Below, piece after piece: positions 44,561-57,815 of a stretch of DNA of 64,000 nt; within the stretch, counting starts at the first letter, position 1; the number at the start of each line of letters is the position of its first letter. A model generated the notes under the pieces. That model was not told where the DNA came from. It worked only from the letters and a program-made list of their open reading frames with translations, and did no database searches. The position numbers and the translations under genes are program-made. Origin of the DNA: Poecilobothrus nobilitatus (Eukaryota; Arthropoda; Insecta; Diptera; Dolichopodidae); NCBI GenBank assembly GCA_947095535.1, contig OX352773.1:30773398-30837397 (forward strand). The letters are read 5' to 3'.

Positions 44561-46555
44561 GAATTGGAAATTTTTTATTCCAGTTATGTATTTAGAAAAA
44601 ATTAAAACAAGGTATATAAGTAATAAATAACAAACCCTAAATATATATAAATATACCTATTTAGTTCTACATCATGATTTTTTTTAAAAGAATATAAGTA
44701 GTGTAAAAATATAAAGTTTAATTTTTTTTAAAAATATTTTTTAAATAATGTCTGATGACTTTTTGATAGTATAGTTTGTCTTTTAAGTATTATGGGGCAT
44801 CGAGTTTATAAGAGTATTACTGTAGTCATATTTATTTTATTAGAGCAGTAATTTTTTCAGTGTCATACAATACTTTAATATTTTATTTTTATTTATTTTT
44901 AAGTCAGTGTATTATTTTTAGACGCTGTTGTAATCCCGCCAAAATGAAATGAACGCATAATATACATATATTAATTGCACACTATATCTCTAATATGATA
45001 CCATATTAAATATATATTGTATATGTATATATATACATATATAAATATATGTATAGTTAGTTGTCCATTAATATTTTAAAATAAATAAACATCAAAATAT
45101 GATTCACAATTAAATAAATACAATAATAAATTTAATATTAAAATCAACAATTTCAAATTTCAGTTGGAAAGTTTAGTTAAGTTGATTTGTTTTTTTTTTC
45201 CAAGTCATTAATTCGAACAGAAAGAAAATGAAAAGAAAGTAGAAATTAAAAAAAAAAAAACATAAAAATGACCAGTAAATGACATCATCTTAGAGTCATC
45301 TTTATACGAAAAAAAAAACTCAATCGCAATTAATATGAAAATCAATAATATGAAAGTAAATATGATTCTATACGGATATGCAACATTTGCAATTAGTCAT
45401 TATTATTATAAACATAAATATAACAACTATAATACCTTTTAATATTAATTGTTTTGTTCACCATTCATGATGTTAAGAATCATAAAACATAAAGATACAA
45501 TTCTAATCAAACCAGCATCTTTTTTTTTTCATTAATTCTTGATCTTCTGTCAATTACCACTTACCGATTGATATCATATATCAAGTATATGGTAACACTT
45601 CACTTTTATAATTTAGTACCCTCTATAATAACAACATAACCATTAATTTAAATACAAATATTGCATATAAAAACAAAAAAGGGAGAAAAATATATAATGG
45701 TATAACACAAATTGTTTTGGTTTCGGTATAACTAGTTCGAAAATTCTGGATCTGGTTTTTTGAGTTTGGTCTAGTCTAGTCTAGTCTGGGTCGTATTATT
45801 ATATATTTTGTGTATGGTTGGTGGTATAACAACACCCCATATATATTCTAGGTACATAATTATTAAAAGCGATTTTTTTTTTTTTTTTGAAAAAAAAAAA
45901 GAAAACACAAAAATAAATTGCAGAAACCACAAGTAACCGATTTTTATTCTTGTTTTTCCTTTGATTGCATTATTTTTTTTTTCTTTTTAGTATGATATCA
46001 AATCACACAACAAAATACACCAGGTTATTATAAATAATGTCTTTGTATTTTGTTGCAACTTAGTCAGTTTGCATGTCCGTTTTGCTTTTTCATGTTTTTG
46101 CATTCCACATAAATTACATATCTATATGTACTCGTATATATTTGCAGTATATTCCTTCATCTTCTAAATCTCTCATTTTTTCCATCTTGTTCTTCTTCTT
46201 TATCATCGTCATCATCATCTCATCTTGTTAATGCGTCTAGTATTTCCTGTTTCTCTTCATTTTAAGTATGTTCAAGTATTTTTTTTTTTTTTCCTATACA
46301 CCATATAAGTGTTAGTTGGTTTGTGTATGTATATGTATATATATTTTGTATTATATTATCGGATTCATATTCATATTATACCTGGATAAATAGTGCAAGA
46401 AAATGATGAAAAATGAATTCAGATAATATAACAAAAACAAAAAAAAAAATGCAAACAAATAATCGTATTTATTGTTGGGGGATTTATGTTGTGTAAATTT
46501 TAACTATTGGGTTTTTGAAGTTATTATACTAATATATGCACATATGTATATGTCT
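44561..46555. other. AT-rich DNA, no gene
   Basis: TATATG microsatellite at 45010-45055, a short (TCTAG)n array at 45769-45788, and a CATCATCATC/TCTTCTTC-type pyrimidine stretch at 46190-46230. No coding exon recognised. Confidence 0.5.
45769..45788. repeat. (TCTAG)n pentanucleotide repeat
   Basis: TCTAGTCTAGTCTAGTCT: more than three consecutive units of TCTAG. Confidence 0.85.
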
Positions 46556-46612
46556 ATGTATGTTTCGGCTTGATTTCTGTTATTCAATTTTATTTCATAT
46601 TTTGCAATATAG

Positions 46613-46661
46613 AGAAACAGCAACAAGAGCAACGGCAAAAATAACAACAGAGCACCATCAG
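46613..46661 (+). other. Candidate 49-nt cassette exon
   Basis: A GC-richer island (AGAAACAGCAACAAGAGCAA, then CGGCAAAAATAACAACAGAG and CACCATCAG) sits between a T-rich stretch ending in ATATAG (46612) and CAG|GTAAATAA (46661/46662). One frame is open through it, read as TATRATAKITTEHHQ, and can be extended upstream to an ATG at 46560. CA(A/G)-rich small islands can be exons or splicing-enhancer sequence. The polypyrimidine tract is only T-rich, not strong. Low confidence. Confidence 0.2.
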
Positions 46662-49600
46662 GTAAATAAATATATATTCAAAAGGTAATTCTTTTTGATA
46701 CCTGACCATAATTATTATGATGACGACTACGATGAAAGAGAAATGAATAAAAAGAAAAAACAAATAAAAATAAATAAAATGAAATAAGAATTCTGGCGTG
46801 TAGGTTGTTGGGCTACTTTGGAATCTTTTATTATTTTGTTTTTTTTGCTGTTGATGCTTATTAAAAAAAAATGTGCAAGAGAATTTTTTTTTTTTTTAAT
46901 ATTTCCATATACGTGCAATGTACATACATACATACAAATACATGTACATATACGTAGATGTTAAAATTAATGAAAAAAAAAAAAACAAAAAACGAGCAAT
47001 AAAAAAAAGCACATCATAAAAAACTAAACCTGAATGGTGGTTTCACTTTTCTTTACGAAACAAAATTTTTCTTTTAATTTTTGTTGCTGTTATTTGTTAT
47101 TTTCGTTTTCTTTCTTGTTTTTTTTTGAAAGATTTCAAGACTAAAATAAAGGTTTTTGTTTTGCTTTTTTTTTTTTTTTGAAAAAGGTAACTTTTTTATT
47201 ATAATTTTTTTTTTTTTTTGTTTTTTTTTTGTAAGTTTCAGATGATCAAATTTCTTTGTTAAAATTTTTTTTTTGTTTGTGCTTTTTTTTTATTTTTTTT
47301 TTTTTAATAGTGTTCTGGTTAAACAGGTTTTTACTTGAAAATTTGTACGTTTATTTCGCTTTATTTCTTTTTTAGTGAATTTTTTTATTTTAATCTTTGT
47401 TTTCTTTTTTTTTTTTTTTTCTTTTTTTATTTTTGAAAGTAAAAATGCAAAGAAATTAAATTTTAAAATCGGTAAAACTCGATTTACTTTTTTTGTTACT
47501 TATTTTCTTTTTATTTTTTTGCAGTCTCCATTTCTTATTATACAAAAAAAGAAAAAAAAATATAAAAAAATCACAAAAGGAAGAAAAAAAAAAAAATTAT
47601 ATTTTTATAAGGCTTTCTTTGTATTCAGGAAATTTTTCATTTTTATCAACTTCTCAGTAAATATTTATGGGTACCCTACCATATAAACCATAATATAATG
47701 GTATGTATATAATGGTAATATGTGTACCTATAATGATAAATTTTTATGCTCCTCCACATTTTGCTTTTGTTTTTTTTTTTAAATTACTTTTATTTAAATT
47801 ATTCAACCCATCTGCTTCTTTTTTATTGTACATTTGTATGTATATATATATATATGTGCATATTATAAGATTATAATATGTATATTGCAAAAAATAAACT
47901 TATTATGCATATTGAGTTAAATTTTATAAAAAAAAAAGTTTATAATATGACCATAAGAAATAAAGGTGGTCTTTGGTTTAAAGGTAAATAAATAGTATTA
48001 AAGGATATATAAATTTCTGGAACATTCAGAAATTATGTATTATCAAATTTGAATAGATAGGTATATACATAGGTGTAGATTTTGGAGTCTAAAATAATTT
48101 GAGTTAGCTTTTTAAAATTTAAGTAACTATTGAAATTGGACATTAGTTATATTAAGATATTCGTTGCTTTGAATTTTAATTTTAACATAGATAGAAAAAT
48201 AGTTAATTTTTTTCTTTTTCGACATATACTGGCATTCTATCTGTGAATCAAAGCATTTTCAATAAACAATTTCGTTATTCCATGCGTTGATCTTCTTTTT
48301 GCTTTTTAAAATATCTTTGTTTTGTTTTTTTTATGTTGTTTCAGATTTAATACATTGTTTTCCGACACGTTAAGAACATAACTTTACAATTTAAAAGGAT
48401 TCTCTTTAATTGGGAAGTTTATGTTTCGCTCCGATCCTTTGTCTTGAAATAGATCGATTTTATTTTTGAAAATCTGTTATATTATATCTGTTGTATATCA
48501 ATTATACAGAGTATTAAAAAGGTAGTAAATTCTAATAATGTTGTATAATTGGCGATATACAGGATTTCATTAAAAATAACATGTTACATAAACCTTATGA
48601 ATTTTTGTGTTCGAAAATAAAATTTAAAACAAATTTAATTCTAGAAAAAAATCTAATCAATCAATTCAAGAGTCGAAAATCTTATAATAACTATGAAATT
48701 AAAATTTTTATGTTTTATTTTGTTTATTCTTGTGTTATTATAAACAGTATGTTGTTGTGTTCTTATTAAAATAAGTTATTATGTAAGTTATTATATAAAG
48801 TATTAATAAGTTTATTAATGCTTTATCATAAAGAAAATCTAATGAAAGTAGATGAAACTTCATATCTTTAATCATCTGACATATTTTTTTATTTTTCTAA
48901 TTCCTATATGTATATTATATAGACGTCTGAAAATGCACATATAAAATAGTTTCTAAAAAAATTGTCCCGATTTAGTAATTTAACAATGACTTAAAATATA
49001 ATTATAATAATAATTTTCTTATATAATTTTATACATTATTTTTTATAACATTCTACTTTAATATTAAAAATGCTGGATAAAGTAAAAGGTAACTTATACC
49101 TTACTTGAACTTTAAAAATATTAATATTTTAAAAGTAAAAAGACTTCATCGGATATATGGAATTTTTTATTTCATTAAAGTAAATTTTTTATTTAGATCC
49201 TTATTTTTAATACCATTTTTACGACTAAAGTTTTAATTTTTATTAGTTTTATGTCATTTCGTCTAATATTATTTTGTTTAAAACAGTCAACGTTTCATTC
49301 TACGATACTTCTTTTTTAACTTGTTCGGTTAAATTAGCACAACTTTAAAAGAAAAGTAATTTTCAATACAAAAAAAAGGGCTTCAATTTTTCTTTTTCTT
49401 TTTCTCTTCTTTTTTTTTTTTGTTGTTGTGTACGATTTTAATTTTCTCCATTACCTTTTTCTTTTTTGAAAGTTCCAATATCATCTATTGAAAAAATCAA
49501 ATTAATTTGCAAAACAACACCTTTCAAAATAGGCTTTTATAAAAGATGCTGTTGTTGTTTAATTAATCATAATAAAAGCGAAGACCTATTTAACACCTTT

Positions 49601-50733
49601 AGAAAACCATAAAAAAAAAAAAAATCATTCTATTTTTATTTTCTTATATTCCTTTTTGTATTACCATCAAATGCCACAATTTTGTTCATTCTTATTTACG
49701 GTTTAATAATGGTAGCAGCATCAGTAGTAGCAGATGGTTTTTTAAATATCCTTAAAGTTTTTTATCTTCACTTTTTTAATACAAAATCCAATAAAATCAA
49801 CAAACAAAAAAAAAAAAAACAGAAAAGAAAAAATTAAAAATGGATATTTAATAGCTATTATTGTCGTCCCTACAAATTGTCGCACAAACAAACAAACAAA
49901 ATATTCAAACAATCAAATATTGTTTAGGCATCATTTTTCCTTTACATTAAACTTCAAATTTAGCCTCAAATCTTAAATCTATCGACATTTGAATAAAGAA
50001 AAAAAGCAAAAAAAAAAAGAAAAAAAAAAATTTATTATTAGTTAATAACGCTCAGTCAGAGCTGAGTATAATCAAATATCATTAATACTGAGCATATTTC
50101 TATTTGTGTTACTTTTTGTGGGTACTTCTTTTCAGCTCTGATCTTATGTAAACGCAAAAATATTTCTCTTTCTTTTTTTTTTTTCCATTTTTATCTTACC
50201 AAGAAGAATAAAAGATTATGTGTGCTATGTGCTTAAATACAAAAACAAAAACAATAATAAAAACGAAAAAAAAAAAAAAGAATAAAGTCAATGACCCCAG
50301 GTGTTTTATTTTTGGTGTTTTTTAGACTACAATTCCAAATCATCAACTGTATATGGGATGACAAACAAAAGCACAGAATGAATATTTAAAATATGTAAAT
50401 GGTGTACTTTTGATTTACATTCAAAACTGTAGGTCAAAATCTAGTACTAAAATTAAATAATCGTGGTGGTAGATTGGATCTAATCTGTTGATACCAACAA
50501 AAAAAAATGAACAGAAACAACAATAAAAACAAACATTCAATGTTGTTGGCAGATATATTCATATTGCATGGTTGGTATCAACATAGAAATTACATACAAA
50601 AAAAAAAAAAAAAAAACTATATGTGAGTGAATAAACCAGCCTATTATATTGTTGTTTCTCTCTTTTCATCATGTTTTTTATATTTTATTTTTGCGCCCAC
50701 GATAATATTCGATGGCGTTGTTGAATATGAATG

Positions 50734-50774
50734 AGATGAATGATGATGATGATGATGAAGATGATGATGATGTT
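50734..50774. repeat. (GAT)n/(ATG)n trinucleotide repeat
   Basis: Starts ATGAATGATGATGATGATGA and continues GAAGATGATGATGATG. It could encode Asp/Met runs, but no extended open frame surrounds it. Confidence 0.85.
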
Positions 50775-52277
50775 ATTTTTAGGATCAATTTATATTTTTA
50801 ATGTACAGTTCAACATAAGCATAAGATAAACACAGTATGATATTAGTCATATTTTAAATAAACGTACAAATGGCACTGTTTAGTTTCTGCTTACTTTTAT
50901 TTATTTACTCAGTCGTTGTGTGTATGCCTTCTATGTCGCAAAATGCAATTTTATTTAATAATAGAGTTGAGATTCTATTTATATATCAGAGAGAAAAAAA
51001 AAAACAAAATAATGATATTAAAACAAAAAAAAAAAAAAAAACCAGAAGCAGATGAGATGAATATTTTATTTGATTAAAGTAAATTTTAAAAACTCTTACT
51101 GTCTCAATGTCAGTATGGAATGGACCAGTACAGTATACTTAGCAAGGAAAAAACAAAAAACCGTCATAAAAATCAATTCACCTACGAGTAGCAAGTGACA
51201 GTTGATGTTGCTACTGTTGAAAGAAAAATGATGATGAGAGCAAATTGATAAAGTTTCTTTTATTATGTTGAAGAGATTTAAGACAGATAAATATAAAAAA
51301 AAAAAAAATAAATAAAATAATAACAAAAAAAAAATTGACTATTTTGAGACTTTTAGAGGTTATATAACAATGTCTTTGTAATATACTTTTGTTTCGTTTT
51401 TTGGTTAAAATTTTCAGGGCATGTAGAAAATCATATTTTTAAACTTTTGTTTGACAAAAATAAAATAAAATTTTTATAATAGGTATGCATATGCAAAATT
51501 TCAAAAATTTTAAAAATAAATAAACAATTTAGTACTTTAATCTATTTAACAAAGGTTTTCTTGTAAGGCTTTAAGAAATTCATAGGTTATTATTGCATCT
51601 TGAGTGTAATTAAATTTAAAAAATTTAAAGTTTTCCGAACCAATTTAATACAAAACTTTTAAAATTTCATAGGTATTTAATTATAATATGACTAAGTTAC
51701 TAAGGCTTTTCTATGCTTATTAAGTATTAAGCCTTTTTTTAACCACCTTTGTCTCAAATCAAAGTATAAATATGTATTAAAAGTCGCATCCATTTGTTTG
51801 ATTTAAAAGACCTTCCTTTTAGACCTTCTATATAGTGCTAAAAAAGTAACGCATAAGTTGTTCATAAAACGTAAGTTTTTCAGCAAAGTTAAGGGAGGTA
51901 ATGCTACATATAATTATTTTAAAGACGAACAAAATTCAAAGAAAAGAAAGCTGATCATAAAAAAATCAAAATGAAAGGAAAATGGACAAAATAATATTTC
52001 TTTGACTTAGGTAACTTCGAGTTAAATTTTTGTACTTGTTTTACTTATTATGATCTCCAAACAATAGGTCTTCAATTTTGTTGTTGGGTTTTATCATTTT
52101 GAATTCCAATGTTGTAGAAATAACGAGAGAGTATGGATTATTTTTTTTTTTTGAAAAATATTAGGAATCGAAGCAAATATTTTGCACCGATTTATTTCAA
52201 TAACAAAGTTAACAGTTTTTTTATTTCTTTTTTTTTTTTTTTAAATCAGCTGTAATTAACATTTATTATAAGATGTT

Positions 52278-52314
52278 AATTCTGTTGTATAGTTTTAGAT
52301 TATACAACAGAATT
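52278..52314. other. Perfect 14-bp stem-loop
   Basis: AATTCTGTTGTATA (52278-52291) is followed by a 9-base loop and its exact reverse complement TATACAACAGAATT (52301-52314). The stem is too short for a microRNA precursor, and it is not followed by a U run as a bacterial terminator would be. It may be the core of a decayed inverted-repeat element. Confidence 0.7.
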
Positions 52315-53148
52315 GGAATCACGACTTGGTGAAGATCATAAATGTCAATAACACAAATAATCCCACACATATTTTGTTATCAAATTAAAAAAAAATATAT
52401 ATATATATTAATCAAATAATCAACCTAACATTGGCTTCCAATAAGTAAATTTGAAATATATATCATTATTAACACATTACTTATTTCTTTATCATAAAAC
52501 TTTAAAAAAATTTGTAATTAAAGACAAAAAAAAAAACTCTCTTTACTAACTTACACCCACATTAAAATTAAAAAGTCTGTTTTTTTTTTTCTGTTCAATT
52601 TTATATCATAATTCGTATTTTACTGTGACCTGCATAAATAAATGGATAAAAAATTTAAATAAATCATTTAAAAGATTTTTTTCTATAATGATTTTTTTTT
52701 CAAAAATTTATAATTCCTACAAATTTAATAATTATCTCAATATACCTACCATTAACTTCTATAATTTCTCTAATTTTTATATACAAAAAAGAAAAACTCA
52801 AGCGAAGTAATAAAAGTTTACATATAGTGTTAATTAATGTAATTACCGCTTTTTATGGTCTTTACATTTCTACTTACCTATTCTCTACGATAATGTATGA
52901 AAGTTTCTAAATATTTCTATTCTATACTTCGAAACTACGATAATATACGATATATTCTAATCAGGAGTATAAGAACCTAAAATAAAAATGTTGCTATCAA
53001 AAGTGTCTAGAAGAAAAGTTTTCATCTAATTCCTTTTGTAAAATAAGTTAGTTTAAGGAATAACAGTTATATTCTCAAAATTAGAATAATTTAAATAATT
53101 GATGACGTACTTCATATTTCTGACCAGCTTTTTGATTTTTTTTTTTTT

Positions 53149-53331
53149 AAGTCATTTCTTTACCACATAAATGTGGACAGGAAATTACATAGCCTTTTTT
53201 CTGTTCAGGCATGGCTGTAAATGTCGTAAGGCGCAATAACTATTAAGAGGTGTCTGGGACTCGAACCCACACTCCCTTCGTGTTTAGAGCGTATTTTATA
53301 CGCTCTTACCCACTAGGCGACAGAAGCCCCT
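53149..53331 (-). mobile_element. tRNA-derived SINE, copy E
   Basis: Minus-strand SINE. The reverse complement of GGACTCGAACC at 53257-53267 is a B box (GGTTCGAGTCC), and CCCACTAGGCGA at 53310-53321 is the reverse-complemented A box. The body retains TTTCTTTACCACATAAATGT, GGACAGGAAATTACATAGCC, CTGTTCAGGCATGGCTGTAA and ATGTCGTAAGG. The T run at 53136-53148 is the reverse-complemented A tail. Target-site duplications are unclear: CTTTTTGATTTTT on the left and CTTTTTCTTTTT on the right are similar but T-rich. Confidence 0.85.
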
Positions 53332-53334
53332 TTT

Positions 53335-56300
53335 TCTTTTTATATTTCTACATTTTTCTCGAATCTGTGTAGATCATTTAAGAATTTAAAAATGAACACA
53401 CGGATACAGAAAAAGAATACACATTAAGTGTATGTCAGTTAGAATTAAATTAGAAATGATCTACTAATACTTTGTGTCACTCTATTATTTTTTTTTTTTG
53501 GTAAATGGTCCTTTTTACCTATAGATAAAGCATTAAAACCATACCATAAGCACAATAGGGTTAAATAACAAATTATTATATATATTTTATTTATGTATTA
53601 AAATGCATATTATGAAAAGTATTAAAAAATTAAATGGCTCTTTAAACCAGTTTCTTATTTATTGCACGGAAATTTAAAAGTATGATATAGAAAATAAGAA
53701 TTTTGTTGGAAAAAGTTTAAAGGGAATCATGATGATGTACCTACTGTACCATTTTTATAGTTTTAATTTTTTTTTTTTTTATTTAAAATTTAGATTTTCC
53801 TTTATTCTTTTATTAAAATTTTTTCTAATATTTTGCAAAAAAATGTTGTTATAGAATAAATGTATAAAATTTTTATTAAATATGTAAACAGCCTGTTCCA
53901 TTGAATGGAATGCCTTTAACTACTTTTTTCTATTGTACTTTTATTAAGAACAATAATTCTATTTATAAGAACTGTTTGAATTTTTTCATTTTTTTTCCCA
54001 TTTAAAATAACTTGTAGCTTAGTATAAGTATCATCATTATTATCATCAGTAACATCAGTACAATACCATTACCATCATTAGTACAACTACTAGTAAAGTA
54101 ATTTAAAAAAATTTTTTTTATTTAAGTTTATAGCAATTCGCAATTATGCAATTATGTGCAACAGGTGTAATAAACAAATTGCACATACATATACATATAT
54201 AAAAATAAAAATAAAATTTTATTAGATAAAATTATATACTCTTTATTGTAATATGTACATATGAATGTATGTATGTATGTGTGCATGGAATTAAAATTGT
54301 AAATTTTATATGTAAATACTATGCAATGGATTTATGCAAATCGGTTCGTTCTTTTTTTCAACTTCTACTTTTTGAAAGTTTCCTATTTAGTTTTTTTTTT
54401 TTTTTTTTAACATTCTAGAGCAAAGTAATAAACAGACAGTTGTTGGTGGATGGGCAACAATCAAGGTCTAGAATATTTAAGGTTTTTTTTCTGGTTTTCT
54501 TTATAATATTTTTAGTCCTCGAACAACAAAAAATCCTTTCTTTCCTTTACCACAAAAAAAAAAAAAAAAAGGGAAAAGAAAAAAATTATTTTAATTCTGA
54601 ATAATAACCAAAAACGAAAGCATAAAGATTAATAAAAAAAAAAAAAAACAGAAAAACAAACAGAAAAAGTTAGAAATACATTTGAAGTATATATGTATGT
54701 AGTATATAAAAAGAGATAAGATAAGTGATGGTGTATAGTTCATAAAAATGTGATTCATAACGTGATACTGATGATAATTTGAATTTTGATTTTATATCAT
54801 CCAAATCATTTTTACTACCATCATTTAACTGCTACTATATATATATATATACATATGCATAGCTTAATATTATCATGATCCTTTTTCGTTTTTCTTTTTC
54901 TTATTTTTCTTGTTCTAGTTTTATACATTTTCTGATTTTTGTTTTATGGATGATGTTAGAATGTACTATAGGTACTTATAATATACCGGTTATATCGAAT
55001 GGAAAACTTTGAAAATCATAAGCAAGAAAAAAATTAAAAAAGTGGAACAGAATAGAATTCTGGCGAACCATGTGCTGAAATAGTAATACTGCTCCAGCTA
55101 CTTCTACTACTTTTAAATAAATAGAAAGAGATAGACCAAAAAAAAAAAAAAATAGTGTGTATGCTGATGAAAAAAAAGCAAACAGAAATAGAAAAGAAAA
55201 AGTAGAATAGAATAAAAAAAAAAAAAGAAATAGATGAAGTGACATTTTCTTTTTGTTTTTTGTTTTTTTTTTTTGGTATATTTTATATTTGCATGACAAA
55301 TTATGATGATTTTTTAAGGTATTTACTCAAAAGTTTGATGTACTTTTAACTACTTTTTCTGTTTTTCTTTTCTTTTTCTAGTTTCTTTTCTTTTCTTTCT
55401 TTTTTTGTGTTTTTTTTTTTTTTGTTATAATTTCGAATTAAGTAATGCACGTAAAAACTTGAAAATTTATGAGCTCAATTTTTTTTTTTTTTTTAATTTA
55501 TTTTGCTTGCTTTCCTCTATTTACGTTTTTTTTTTTTTTTTTTGGTTTCTTATCTTTATTGGATATGCAAACAAGAAACGCTGTGTAGTTGGAATGCAAC
55601 AGCAGCAACAGAGTAAAAACTAAAAAAAAACATAAAAAGAAAAGAAAAACTATTTTCCTATTCTTTCTTTTCTTCGGTAAAATAAGCAGCAATTAAGATT
55701 AAATCTAGTTGTGTGTAGAAGAAAGAAGAAGAAAGAAAATGAAAGAAAAGAATAAAATGACTTTTAAATCTGTCAAAAATTAAGAAAAATAGTTCTTTGT
55801 ATATATAAAATTAGAGTAATAAAAAATACGTTAAAAAAAAATTCATTTTAAAGTTCAATGTTACTTTTTTGCGTTGTTTTTGTTGTTGTTTTTCTTTTCT
55901 TTTGTTTAAAATTAATGACAGAACATTTCATTTGCAAACTAAATTATTGTAAGTTATAAAGTGATGTTTGCAAAAAAATAAAAAAAAATAAAGAAATAAA
56001 AAAAGAAAAATGAAATTAGGTGTTCAAAATTAGATTAAAAATGGTGGAATATAAATCATATAATAGTTGTATTAAAGAATCATAAAGGCAACTTGTATAA
56101 AATGAATTATCTAATAATTCGACTGTTTTATTTATTTTCAAAGTGCCATACTGACTTTTAAAAAAAGGATATATAACGGCAAAATTCAAAATATTTATTT
56201 TAATTTAATTTAATTTAAGTTTTTCAAATTATTTCAAAGCATTCTGTATAGTATGTAGAAATGTATTATGTAAATATAGTATAATGTATCTAGTATGTAA

Positions 56301-57400
56301 GAGAAAATAATAAGTAATCTTATATACAAGGAAATTTTATCGTTTAAATCTATCTAGAAACAATTTGCCTTAAAAAAGCTTCGATTGGCTCGAACAATTT
56401 TTTAATGTTATTTTAATACTGAGCTTAATAAAAAAATTTTTATTTTTAGCTGTAGTTTAATTTTCTTCTTTCTATTTTATGAAACTGCAAGATCTAACAC
56501 TGCAAGATGTAGATCTTTTATGACTTTTAAAACCAATTCGTGGCTCAATATGTTTTTTTAATTTTTTTAATACATTTTAATCATTTACGATCTAGTGCTT
56601 GATTTTCTCGATATTCGCAATTTTTAACTTTGAATTTTTATTCTGTATAAATAGTAGCTCCGATTGCCTAAATTGTGTACAACATTTCAAAAATTTAATT
56701 TTTACTTTTTAAAGTTCAAATCATAACTGTAAAAACAGAAATTATTTAAAAATTGTCCAATTCTAAGAGAATTACCAATTTTAATGTATAAAGGACTTAA
56801 ATATGTGTTTACTGTTTTTTTTTTATTCATATAAAATTAAATATTTAAAAATATTTAAAAAAAATAAAATAAAATTATATATAAATAATTTAAAACATAT
56901 ATTTTATAAAATTTTAGAATATATACATATGTAATTTAGATGTAAATTATCATTTAGACATAATTTGATTGCCTTCGATTTAAATTAATATTATTAAAAT
57001 GTAATTAAATTAATTAAAAGATTTATCAATTTTTATAAATTAATTACTGCAATATATTATTAATAAAAAAGTAAATTTTTTTATTAATTAAATTACTATA
57101 TTAAATAAAGACCGCAGAAAAAAAAAAGAGCATGAAGGCTTTTAATTTGTGGAATAAAATTATTAAAAATTAAAAAAATTCAATAATTTAATCAAAATAA
57201 ATTTCAATAAATGGTTTTTTTTTTTTGTTTTTGTTATTCAAACTTAAAATAATAAACACAATTTCAACCATCGATGAAATATTCGCGACAAAAAAATGGA
57301 AAAATATGTATTTTTATGTATTTACTTACAATTGTGACTATTGATGTCCAACCAAAAATTCGTCGTTGCCCAAATTAAAATGTTTTTATTTTTCGTTTCC
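53335..57400. other. AT-rich DNA with simple repeats, no gene
   Basis: GTAT microsatellite at 54262-54282, T/A runs throughout, and short CAG-type islands such as GCAACAGCAGCAACAGAG at about 55597. The 54976-55299, 55405-55623 and 55498-55692 open frames are homopolymer artefacts. No gene or RNA is supported. Confidence 0.5.
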
Positions 57401-57418
57401 CTATACAATTATGTTACA

Positions 57419-57799
57419 AATTTACAATTACAATTATCACAAGATTGATATGGCCCAAAACCGATTTAAGACGATCCAATGATCTGCTTTCTCTCAAAAG
57501 GGCAGACATTGGAATGACAATGAGTATAATCACCGGTCACTGTCTAATAGGGAAGCATGCCCGAAGACTTGGCTTGTCCGCAAACGACTATTGTAGAGCT
57601 ATTGCAAAGATGAAGAAGAGGAGGAAACTACTCTCCATCTCTTTTGCACATGCCCGGCCTTGTCGGCAAGAAGGAATACCCATTACCAAGCTCAAATTGG
57701 TTTTAACGAGTGGGATAGACAAGCTTCTATGTGGTATCACAATGGACCAAATATGGTCTAAGTGTGTCTTTCTGGTAGCCACCTTAATCTAACCTAACC
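57419..57799 (+). mobile_element. 5'-truncated R1/I-like LINE 3' end
   Basis: A short plus-strand insertion containing the end of a LINE pol gene and a short 3' region ending AATCTAACCTAACC (57786-57799). The flanks atacaattatgttaca (57403-57418) and atacaattatattaca (57800-57815) match at 15 of 16 bases and are best read as a target-site duplication. G+C is much higher than the surroundings, so it is probably a relatively recent arrival. Terminal CTAACC units are common on insect LINEs of this group. Confidence 0.8.
57445..57761 (+). pseudogene. LINE pol C-terminus (RNase H tail and Cys-His motif), one frameshift
   Basis: The first frame reads LLSLKRADIGMTMSIITGHC then LIGKHARRLGLSANDYCR, the tail of the RNase H region with the TGHC..Ig.Ha.rLg pattern of R1/I-type LINEs. 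Near 57595-57603 the frame changes by two; the second frame then reads CKDEEEEETTLHLFCTCPAL, SARR and QIGFNEW to a TAA stop at 57759-57761. The C..eEeT..HL.C.CPAL..R block is the conserved post-RNase H Cys-His motif. All Cys and His are present, so the break is a single indel. Opposite-strand open frames over this region are shadows. Confidence 0.88.
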
Positions 57800-57815
57800 A
57801 TACAATTATATTACA

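Larger units (their letters stand above)
46665..53145. other. Long AT-rich stretch, no gene
   Basis: Predominantly homopolymers and short simple repeats. Open frames (47375-47686, 48581-48769, 50870-51055, 51096-51326, 52625-52810) translate to Phe/Lys-rich products without domains. Structured items are listed separately: the GAT array at 50734 and the hairpin at 52278. Small CAG/CAT-type islands occur (GTAGCAGCATCAGTAGTAGC at about 49710). Confidence 0.5.

Noticed and set aside
47375..47686. 103-codon Phe/Lys-rich frame
   Set aside because: Translation of long T and A tracts, with no recognisable fold or signal.
54976..55299. 107-codon minus-strand frame with Phe/Leu/Ser runs
   Set aside because: Low-complexity antisense of A-rich DNA; no domain.
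57786..57799. CTAACCTAACC as telomeric repeat
   Set aside because: Only two units, located exactly at the 3' end of a LINE insertion; this is the element terminus, not a telomere.
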